From Palsa-1400 sp036501625 (GTDB lineage: Bacteria > Verrucomicrobiota > Verrucomicrobiia > Limisphaerales > Palsa-1400), in NCBI GenBank assembly GCA_036501625.1, contig DASXZY010000063.1:1-64000 (forward strand): 64,000 nucleotides of DNA, given 5' to 3'. Under the pieces are notes generated by a model. That model had not been told where the DNA came from. It saw only the letters and a program-made list of their open reading frames with translations, and made no database searches. A program made the position numbers and the translations under genes. Every line of letters starts with the position of its first letter. Position 1 is the first letter of the stretch. This document shows positions 1 to 7,800 of the stretch, piece after piece.

Positions 1-52
1 GACCGAAGAAGAACGCCAGGAACGCATCAATCGCATCCTCGGCGTTGACTAA
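1..52 (+). CDS. C-terminal end of an unidentified protein (partial)
   Basis: Reading from base 2 gives an open frame ending TEEERQERINRILGVD before a TAA stop at 50-52. The charged, helix-like tail is compatible with a real protein end and no other frame stays open in a plausible way. The gene begins upstream of the window, so its identity cannot be judged. Confidence 0.5.
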   Translation, partial: TEEERQERINRILGVD

Positions 53-58
53 CCCGCC

Positions 59-187
59 GAGGCAAAACAACCCAAAACAAGGCATCACAAGCCAATACCG
101 CCATGAGGATTATAAACCGTCCAGAATACAAAGGCGCTCCCTCCCTCGATCGGGACGGGCGAGCGCCGCGAATCCCATTTATTCCAA
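59..187 (+). repeat. Two-module intergenic repeat, copy A
   Basis: The first module (59-96) is built from CAAAACAA, AAAACAAGG and ACAAGCCAA blocks. The second (133-167) is an imperfect palindrome whose outer arms GGCGCTC and GAGCGCC pair perfectly, with CGATCGGGACGGG in the middle. The same two modules in the same order recur about 180 bases downstream (copy B) and on the opposite strand near 63.2-63.4 kb. No protein in this stretch is convincing. The DNA looks like a dispersed non-coding element that would form an RNA or DNA hairpin. Confidence 0.7.
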
Positions 188-238
188 AGCATCGCAAAAC
201 TCCGCCCTCCCGCTAAACTAAAAAGCGCGTGGTTGTCC

Positions 239-368
239 CAGGCAAAACAACTCAAAACAAACCATAACAAGCCAATTTCAAGATAAAGATCATGCCTTAT
301 TTAGAACGGAGGGCGCGCCTTCCCTCGGTCGGGACGGAGGAGCGCCGCGAGTCCCCTTCATTCCGGAG
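239..368 (+). repeat. Two-module intergenic repeat, copy B
   Basis: This is a diverged second copy of the element at 59-187. The 38-base first module (239-276) aligns with copy A without gaps; its first 20 bases from 241 differ from copy A at one position. The palindromic module (312-346) again carries TCGGGACGG followed by GAGCGCCGCGA. The gap of about 180 bases suggests a tandem duplication. The remaining bases up to the start at 452 show nothing recognisable. Confidence 0.7.
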
Positions 369-451
369 AACAGGTTCCGCTCGGGCGGGGTTTAGCGTTT
401 GCATATTCGGGCGGGTCGTGCCACCGTGCGGCGGAATCGATTTTAAGCGTC

Positions 452-1483
452 GTGAAAAAGTATAACGTCGGCATCGCTGGGTTTGGTTGGGTGGCTGGCG
501 CTCATATCGCCGCCATTAACGCCAGTCCGCACGCCCAAGTCACCGCCATTTATTCATCGCGGCCGGTGGATGCCGATGAAGTCCGCGCCAAATATGGCCT
601 GCCGATTTCCACCTTCACTGATTACAAATCGTTTCTCCAGCAGCCGGGATTGGATGCGGTGTCGGTTTGCAGTTATCCATACCAGCACGCGGCCCATGCC
701 ATCGCGGCGGCGGGCGCGGGGAAGCATTTGATTATTGAGAAGCCGCTGGCGCTGTCCTGGAAAGATTGCCAGGCGGTCGCGGCGGCGGTCCGAAAGGCCG
801 GCGTCAAGACGTGTATTTGTTTCGAGTGCCGCTATGCCAGCCAATTTCTCTCCACCAAAGCCGCGCTCGATCAGGGTTTGCTGGGCGAATTGCATTATGG
901 CGAAGTCGATTATTACCACGGCATCGGCCCATGGTACGGGCAGTTCCGATGGAATACGCGCAAGGACGCCGGCGGCAGCGCATTGTTGACAGCCGGCTGC
1001 CACGCGCTCGACGCCCTGCTGCTGTGCCTGGGCCAGGACGTGGCGGAAGTGGCCAGTTACGCCACGCGCTCCAAAAGCCCGATTTTCAAGGCCTACGAAT
1101 ATCCGACTTCCAGCGTGACGCTGCTCAAGTTCAAGAGCGGGCGCGTCGGAAAATGCGCGGCGATTGTCGATTGCCTCCAGCCCTATTACTTCCACACGCA
1201 TCTGGTGGGAAGCGAAGGCAGTTTGCTTGACAACAAGTTTCACTCCATGAAGCTCCACACCAACCGCCACGCGTGGAGCGCGCTGGCCATGAAGATGCTC
1301 GATTCCGGCGACGTGGCCGACCATCCCTATCAAACACAATTCGACCGCTTCTTTGAGTCGATCGCGGCCGGAGTGGAAATGCCGCTGACCAGCCTGGCTG
1401 ACGCGCTCAAAACGCACGAGGTCATTTTCGCCGCCGACAAATCCGCCGCTTCCGGCAAACCGGTGCGCTTGAACCCAGCGTGA
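452..1483 (+). CDS. Gfo/Idh/MocA-family oxidoreductase
   Basis: A 343-residue NAD(P)-dependent oxidoreductase, probably acting on a sugar, sugar acid or inositol-type substrate in the cytoplasm. The N-terminal Rossmann fold shows GFGWVAGAHI at residues 10-19. The family motif EKP, with the likely catalytic lysine, is at 96-98, and a conserved histidine sits at about 184 (GCHALD) in the C-terminal alpha/beta domain. Length is typical of the family. The start is GTG at 452; no in-frame ATG lies nearby. It overlaps the next gene by four bases (GTGA), so the two are probably translated together. The exact substrate cannot be read from the sequence. Confidence 0.9.
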   Translation: MKKYNVGIAGFGWVAGAHIAAINASPHAQVTAIYSSRPVDADEVRAKYGLPISTFTDYKSFLQQPGLDAVSVCSYPYQHAAHAIAAAGAGKHLIIEKPLALSWKDCQAVAAAVRKAGVKTCICFECRYASQFLSTKAALDQGLLGELHYGEVDYYHGIGPWYGQFRWNTRKDAGGSALLTAGCHALDALLLCLGQDVAEVASYATRSKSPIFKAYEYPTSSVTLLKFKSGRVGKCAAIVDCLQPYYFHTHLVGSEGSLLDNKFHSMKLHTNRHAWSALAMKMLDSGDVADHPYQTQFDRFFESIAAGVEMPLTSLADALKTHEVIFAADKSAASGKPVRLNPA

Positions 1484-2520
1484 AAGCCGTTCAACTCGTC
1501 TCCTTCGGCGCGCCCGGCCAAATGAAATTCGCCGAGGCGCCCGACCCCATCGCCGCAGCCGGCGAGGCCGTCGTCCGTGTGCGCGCCTGCGGGTTGAACC
1601 GCCTGGATTTATGGATGGAGGAAGGAACCCTGCCGGTGCCCGTCGAACTGCCGCGCGTGCCGGGTTCGGAGATTTCGGGGGAAGTGCTGGCCATCGGCGA
1701 AGGCGTGGCCGATTGGAAGGCGGGGGACCGGGTGGCCATCCAGTCAAATTTATTTTGCGGACGGTGCGAATTTTGCGAGCGCGGCGAGGAATCGTTGTGC
1801 CTGCGCGGGCAGCTTCTGGGCGTGGATCGCGATGGCGGATTTGCCGAGCAAGTGGCCGTGCCCGCCTCGGCCCTGGTGGCCCTGCCCGCGCAAGTTGATT
1901 TTTCCGCGTCAGCCGCGCTGACGCTTTCCGCCAGCACGGCCATGCACATGCTCACGCACCGCGCTTCCGTCCGGGAAGGCGATTGGGTCCTGGCCATCGG
2001 CGGCGCCAGCGGCGTCGGTTCGGCGGCGATTCAAATTGCCCGCCAACTCGGGGCGCGGGTCATCAGCACCGGTTCCACCGAAGCCAAGCGGCAATTCGCG
2101 CTGGGCCTGGGCGCGCATCATGTGGTTGACAGTTCCAAGCCTGGCTGGCCGGGGGACGTGCGCGCGATTACTGGCAAACGCGGGGCGGACGTGATCGTGG
2201 AGCACGTGGGCGGGGAAACGCTGGAGCAATGTTTCACCTGTTTGGCCCGCGGCGGAACGATTGTGACATGCGGCGCGACGGCAGGCCGTGAAGTGGAAAT
2301 GAAACTTTGGTCCTTTTTCGTCAAGGAACAAAAGCTGGTGGGAAGTTATGGGCGCCGCCGCAAGGACATCCAAGCCGTCCTGGATTGGGCCGCGCAAGGC
2401 AGGATCAAGCCAGCCGCCACGCAAGCATTCCCTCTGGCCCGCACCGCCGATGCTTTCGCGGCCCTGCGCGCGCGCCAGGTGATGGGCAAAGTGCTCGTCG
2501 AACCGGGCCTGCCAAATTAA
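1480..2520 (+). CDS. Zinc-type medium-chain alcohol dehydrogenase family protein
   Basis: A 346-residue MDR-superfamily dehydrogenase or reductase. The GroES-like N-terminal half carries the structural-zinc cysteines C93, C96, C99 and C107 (CGRCEFCERGEESLC). The NAD(P) domain has a GGASGVGSAAI nucleotide-binding turn at about residue 168. C37 could be a catalytic zinc ligand, but the usual GHE motif reads GSE here, so the catalytic zinc may be absent or differently bound. The GTG start overlaps the upstream oxidoreductase stop, indicating a two-gene operon. Its stop shares the palindrome TTAA with the stop of the convergent pseudopilin gene. Confidence 0.88.
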   Translation: MKAVQLVSFGAPGQMKFAEAPDPIAAAGEAVVRVRACGLNRLDLWMEEGTLPVPVELPRVPGSEISGEVLAIGEGVADWKAGDRVAIQSNLFCGRCEFCERGEESLCLRGQLLGVDRDGGFAEQVAVPASALVALPAQVDFSASAALTLSASTAMHMLTHRASVREGDWVLAIGGASGVGSAAIQIARQLGARVISTGSTEAKRQFALGLGAHHVVDSSKPGWPGDVRAITGKRGADVIVEHVGGETLEQCFTCLARGGTIVTCGATAGREVEMKLWSFFVKEQKLVGSYGRRRKDIQAVLDWAAQGRIKPAATQAFPLARTADAFAALRARQVMGKVLVEPGLPN

Positions 2521-3263
2521 TTGCCTGAAGAGGCGTAATTGGTGCGGCCGACAGTCGTGATCGCCCACATATTATACATCGGCCCAAGGTCTGTGAACGC
2601 CCGCAACATGCGCGCACTGTTGTCAGCAAAGACATAATCGGAGCCTTCATTATGCATGACCTGGTTCAACTCCGTCCAATCGTTGCCTTCCTGGCCGCTC
2701 AATTCCAGCAAGTCCATGTAGTATTGCGGGGAAGTCGCCTTCTTCTCTCCGAAGATGATCGTCTCGGATGGAAGGTAAATCCTGCCGTCTGGCAGGCCCT
2801 GCGGCCAGAGGCCGTTCATGAAAGTCTCAAAGTTCGCGCCGAGCGTTTGGAAGAAATAATCATTGTCACCGTTGATCATGTAGGTTCGTTGAGCATTATC
2901 GGCGAGGGCGTTGGTATCCGGGTCGCCGATAGTCTGGGGTTTGTTGATGGCATCCAGCGGGCACACCAGCATGTTGGGATTCTTGTAGTAGGGAAAAAGC
3001 ATTTGCGGCCAGCGATTGGTGCCCAAGCGCGGCGGGAAAAAATCCCTGTTATCCGAAGCATACATGGTGTGGGCGTAGCCAAGCTGCTTCTCATTGTCCA
3101 GGCAAGTCATGCGCTGGCCGGCCTGCTTGGCCATGCCGAGGGAGGGCAGAAGCATGCTGGCCAGGATGGCGATGATGGCAATGACCACCAGCAATTCAAT
3201 CAAAGTGAAGGCCTGGCTCTGGCTGGCCTCGCTGCTATTCACCGCGGTCGCGTCCGTCTTCAT
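2517..3263 (-). CDS. Pseudopilin-like exported protein (prepilin N-terminal methylation motif)
   Basis: This 248-residue protein begins with a hydrophilic leader of about 17 residues followed by AFTLIELLVVIAIIAILA, the prepilin-peptidase cleavage and methylation signal plus transmembrane helix. This places it in the type II secretion/type IV pilin export path. The C-terminus has VMHNEGSDYVFADNSARML, a degenerate relative of the verrucomicrobial H-X9-DG motif in which Gly is replaced by Asn (H-X9-DN). Families of such proteins are numerous in Verrucomicrobiota and Planctomycetota and their role is unresolved. It faces a small membrane protein gene across a 77-base divergent region and converges with the dehydrogenase. 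Confidence 0.85.
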   Translation of the reverse strand: MKTDATAVNSSEASQSQAFTLIELLVVIAIIAILASMLLPSLGMAKQAGQRMTCLDNEKQLGYAHTMYASDNRDFFPPRLGTNRWPQMLFPYYKNPNMLVCPLDAINKPQTIGDPDTNALADNAQRTYMINGDNDYFFQTLGANFETFMNGLWPQGLPDGRIYLPSETIIFGEKKATSPQYYMDLLELSGQEGNDWTELNQVMHNEGSDYVFADNSARMLRAFTDLGPMYNMWAITTVGRTNYASSGN

Positions 3264-3340
3264 AGTGTGTTGTCAATTATTGGATTAAACTCGAATTAAA
3301 TCGAATAATTCGCCGCCCATTTTGGTCATCTTTATGGAAG

Positions 3341-3775
3341 ATGAATAAAAGAACAGTATGGCTTGTCTGCGCGGCGCTGGTTTTGGCCGGCGCCTACATG
3401 CGCTATTTTATCGACTGGCACAAACGGGCCGAAATTCAAATTTTTTGCGAAAAATCCCGGCGGGCCATTTTGCGCGGAAACGAAAATCCCAACCTGGTTT
3501 TTCATTTCGCCAAGGCCTACCCCGTGACTTCGATCGAAGTTGTGGACGCCGATGATGCCCGCACCAACAAATATCCCCACGCGCTTTGGCACATGGTCGC
3601 CGCGAAAGACCCGGTCGCGACAACCTCGTTCGCTTACGGCGCGTCCATTCCGGGAATGAAACCGGAAATCGCCACCGCTACGCCGGAGCCGTTGCAGTCG
3701 GACACGAGATATTCTCTGGTGGTTGAGACTTCCAAAAACCAACGAGGCCAGCTTGACTTCGGGGCCGCGCCATAA
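3341..3775 (+). CDS. Small membrane-anchored protein of unknown function
   Basis: A 144-residue protein with one N-terminal hydrophobic segment (residues 5-22, VWLVCAALVLAGAYMRYF) and a soluble, probably periplasmic remainder. The region around TSIEVVDADDARTNKYPHALWHMVA is the most conserved-looking part. I recall similar proteins beside pseudopilin genes in this lineage, but cannot confirm it here. The gene sits between two pseudopilin genes (2517-3263 and 3959-4810), which suggests a shared role in the cell envelope. No enzymatic motif is visible. Confidence 0.75.
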   Translation: MNKRTVWLVCAALVLAGAYMRYFIDWHKRAEIQIFCEKSRRAILRGNENPNLVFHFAKAYPVTSIEVVDADDARTNKYPHALWHMVAAKDPVATTSFAYGASIPGMKPEIATATPEPLQSDTRYSLVVETSKNQRGQLDFGAAP

Positions 3776-3958
3776 ATGCTGTTTGATTGCCGCGCGAAGG
3801 CCTTCCGAGGTGTTCGCCGCAAATGGCTGGCTGTCTGTGAGTTATAATTCTTGATGCCGCCGTTCGCGAAGAATCCCATGATTCCGCAAAAAATCTCCTG
3901 ATTTTTATGGACAGGCTGCGCGAGCCTGCCTATGATCGGCAGCAAATACGCCGATGTC
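3776..3958. other. Non-coding spacer with a small hairpin
   Basis: About 180 bases separate the small membrane protein from the pseudopilin. A short inverted repeat, GACAGGCT-GCGCG-AGCCTGCC at 3910-3930 with one mismatch, is the only structure I see. It has no following T-run, so it is not a convincing terminator. The upstream ATG at 3932 falls directly after it. Confidence 0.4.
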
Positions 3959-4810
3959 ATGATAAAGAAGCGCGCCGCGCAAAAACAGCGCCCCAAAGGA
4001 GCTTTTACACTAATTGAACTGCTCGTGGTGATTGCGATAATCGCCATTCTGGCGGCCATGCTGCTTCCGGCGCTCTCACACGCCCAGGAGCAAGCCCGGC
4101 AGACTCGTTGCAAATCCAATATCAAGCAACTCGAATTGGGAATTGCGATGTACTTGGACGATTTCAAGGATGTCTATCCTTCATGCGGCTCGCGCAACAC
4201 CTATGGGTTTCAGCCGGACGATTGGATTTATTGGCGGGCAGGCTCCGCCACCGCGAACTATCGCGGCGTCCTGGAAACCGTCGATAAAAGCCCGGTCGTC
4301 GCCTATCTGGGCACCAGAACCACCACCAACATCTTTCGGTGCCCGTCGGATATAAGTGACAGGGACCGCATCTCCATTGTCGGCCTCGGCAACGCCAACG
4401 ACCCGGGCAACCCGATTTATTGGTACAGCTACAGCATGTTGTGCATTGGACTCGACGGCAATAATGTCAACGCGGGCCTGACCAGCGTGATGGAGGATGT
4501 CGGCGCCGGCGCTCAAATGTTTCAATTCAAGAACACCGCCGTGCATCGGCCCGTCCAAACCATTTCCTTCGCGGAAGAACCGACCATGCCCGACCATCCC
4601 GGCGATGGGCCGCCCGCGATTCAGGACCCCAATTACAATCAGCCTCCCGCCACGGGCAGCATGATCGACGACGGTCGCTGGACTCCATCCAGCAGCGCCC
4701 TGACCACCCGGCATGGCGGCAACTGCGACCTCGGCTTTGTCGATGGGCACGTGGCGGTCGGCAATTGGAAATACAGCACGAACGCGCTTTACTTTACTCC
4801 AAAAAACTGA
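3959..4810 (+). CDS. Pseudopilin-like protein with H-X9-DG motif
   Basis: The N-terminus carries GAFTLIELLVVIAIIAILAAMLLPAL, the prepilin leader-peptidase site and membrane helix. Near the C-terminus, RHGGNCDLGFVDGHVAV matches the H-X9-DG prepilin-associated motif exactly (His, nine residues, Asp-Gly). The product is about 283 residues from the ATG at 3959, chosen because it gives a normal-length leader; an in-frame ATG at 3932 would add nine residues. It probably forms part of a pseudopilus-like or envelope-associated structure. It precedes the giant exported protein gene by 67 bases. Confidence 0.88.
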   Translation: MIKKRAAQKQRPKGAFTLIELLVVIAIIAILAAMLLPALSHAQEQARQTRCKSNIKQLELGIAMYLDDFKDVYPSCGSRNTYGFQPDDWIYWRAGSATANYRGVLETVDKSPVVAYLGTRTTTNIFRCPSDISDRDRISIVGLGNANDPGNPIYWYSYSMLCIGLDGNNVNAGLTSVMEDVGAGAQMFQFKNTAVHRPVQTISFAEEPTMPDHPGDGPPAIQDPNYNQPPATGSMIDDGRWTPSSSALTTRHGGNCDLGFVDGHVAVGNWKYSTNALYFTPKN

Positions 4811-4877
4811 GCAGCCAGCTATTGTCAAAACGATTTAGTCCCGGAATCGCAACAATTCAACAAGCAGAGCATCAACT

Positions 4878-7800
4878 ATGAGCAAAATTAAATCATGGCC
4901 AGTCATTGCCACCGCCGCGGTCCTGGCGTTTTCTCCCGCCGTCCGCGCGCAGATTGCCTATTTGGACAATCCGACAGCGATTGAGTACAACGGCGCCAGC
5001 ACGCTCAACGGGGCATCCGTAACCGTGTCACCCGGCGCCAGCGTATTGGTGGTGATTTACGGGAGCCGAACGCAGGGAGATTCACCCAGCGCGGACCCTG
5101 GCGTTCCGGCGAGCATTCAGTGGAATGGCAACCCGATGATCAAAGCCGTTGCGCAAGGCGACCTGGGTTCGACTTGGGATGACAACGCGATTTATTACCT
5201 CATCAATCCGCCAGCGGGCGCGGGCCAGCTCACCGGCGTCCTGCCGTCAACCGTCACTCAAAACTGGTGGATGGCCTACACTCTTTCCGGTGTCAATACC
5301 AATATTGGCCTTCTGACCGGGACAGCCTCCACCACCAGCGGCACCACCATCAACAACACGGTGGCCAATGTTTCTCCCGGTGATTGGGCCGCGGTCGCCA
5401 CCTCGGACAGCTCCGCCGGCGAAACGCTCGTCATCACGACCACGCCCACTGGCCCCGCGGTGCTGACCGCCACTTACGGCTCCAGCGGCAACGCGACCCA
5501 GACTATGGGCTCGGTTTCCAACCTCGCCGCTGGCGGCAACAAATTTATTTCCACCTCATCCGGCGCCGGCGGCACGACTCTGAAAATTACGCTGGCTGAG
5601 GCGATTTTCACTCCCTACGTCCCGCCGCCCCTGGCGCCTTCCTTCGTGAGCGTGACCGCCGGAAATCCCGCGCAGGTTGATCTGTCATGGACGGCCAGCG
5701 CGGGGGCATCCACCTACATTCTGGAGCGCGGCGAGACCAGCGGCGGCCCCTACACCGATGCCACCAACATCCTGTTCGGCACGAGTTTCATTGACTCGAA
5801 TGTCGTCAGCGGCACGGCCTATTATTATATTGTGGCGGCGGCCAACGCTGCCGGCACGAACTTCTCCGGCGAGCAAAGCGCCACGCCGGTCGGATCGCCC
5901 TTCGCGCCGGTCCTGGGCGCGGGAGCTACCGGCGCCAACACCATCACGCTGCACTGGACGGCTTCTTTTGGCGCGACCAATTACATTATCGAGCGCTCGA
6001 CGGCCAGTGGCGCGGAAACTTCATATGCGGCCACCACAAATCATATCTTTGTTGACACCGGCCTGGCCGCCGGAACGGCCTATTATTACGAGATCGAGGC
6101 CGCGGGCATCGGAGGGACCAGCGGTGTGTCAGACGAGTCCAGCGCCCTGGCGCTCGGATCAGACTGGTTTTTGTTCGACAACTTTAGCGAAGACACCGTC
6201 AACGCGGCCTTGAACGGCCAGACTGGCAGCGCGGGCCTGGGCACCGGTTGGGTCAACCTTGGCGGAGGCGCCCCCATCCTTGTCACCAACAGCAGCACCT
6301 TCGGCGGCGCCAATTACGCGCAATACACTCCCAGTTCAGCCGCCAATATCGGAGATTACGAAGCTGGGCTGGGCATTCCGGGCAACAGCACTGCCTCCAC
6401 GGTGTTTCTGGAATTCAGCCTGCCCGGCATTCAGGACACCATTGGCAACGCCGGGCTTACCACGGCCTCGAACCTCGTGGCCATGAATTTTGACATTGAT
6501 AACTCCAGCCCGCCCGGAGCTTTGACAGGCAGTTCCGCCACTGGCCCGAGCGCGCAGTTCAATTATGACAACTCCACGGGCGACGGCTTCTTCCGCGTCA
6601 ACGGCGCCGGGACCTTTTACTATGCGACCATCTCCCCAAATAACACGCCCTACCTGCCGACTCCCGGCGATGTTTATTACTTCTGGTTCGTCCTCAACGC
6701 GACCAAGGGCACCTATCAGATTTACCTGGCTAACGGCAGCATGACCGGCACGAATTTGGACAGCGGCGGCCTCGGAGCCGCGCCGACGCTCATGTGGGGC
6801 GCCACGTCTACCACAGGCAACGGCTCCGTCATCACCTATGGATTCCGCAACGTCTCTTCGGGCGGCTCCGCCGGGCTGCCTATCAACTATATCGGCACCG
6901 GGCCGGGTTCGACGCTCGGAACCGTCGCGCAAAACGAATTTGCCAACATTTACGTCGATCCGCATTCACAGAACTTGACCAATCCCGTCACCGGACTGGC
7001 GGCTGTCGGCACTCCGGAAATCTTTACGCAGCCGCAACCGGTGCAGGTTTACGCGGGCGCGTCCGCGACATTCACAGTCTTCGCTTCGGCTGGAGTCGGT
7101 TTTCAATGGCAGAGCAACGGAGTCAACCTGGCCGATGTCGGGACTGTCTCCGGCTCGGCTGCCAGCTCGCTGACCATCAGCAACGTGACCGCCGCCGACC
7201 AGGCCAATTACACTTGCATTGTTGACAATCCGGCCAGCGCCGCCTTTGCCGCCACCACGCCGGCCTCGCTGACCGTGGTCACTCCCAACGGGTCCTACGA
7301 AACAGCCGTCGCGGCCGCGGGCGCCAGCCACTATTACGCGTTCAATGACCAGAATAGCACCCCGAGCGGCACGGCGGCCGCTTACGATTTCGCGGGCGGG
7401 GATAACGGAGTTTACGGCGCCAATGTCGCGAACGGCCCGGACGGAATCACTGGGCCAACTCTCGCGGATGGCTTTATTGGATTCTCCGCCACCAACTTCG
7501 CGGCTTCTTTCGTCAGCGCCTTTGAGCCGGATAACGTTACGATCGAGTCGGCCTGGAACCTGGAGACCAACGCGGTTACCATCACCGCTTGGATTAATCC
7601 GACCACGAGCACTGAAGCCAATTCAACTGCCATTGTGATGAATCGCGGCTCCGGGAACGACGTCGAGGGCCTCATTTTCAACACCAGCGGCCATTTCACG
7701 CTCGGCTATGAGTGGAACAATGACGCCAACACGGCCAGTTGGGACTCCGGCCTGGTGCCGCCGCCAGACCAATGGTCATTCGTCTCCCTGGTTGTCACTC

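Noticed and set aside
85..270. A 61-residue minus-strand frame in the first intergenic region
   Set aside because: It consists largely of repeat copy A, and the reading is not preserved in copy B.
554..1747. A 397-residue minus-strand frame opposite the two oxidoreductases
   Set aside because: Shadow of the coupled oxidoreductase genes.
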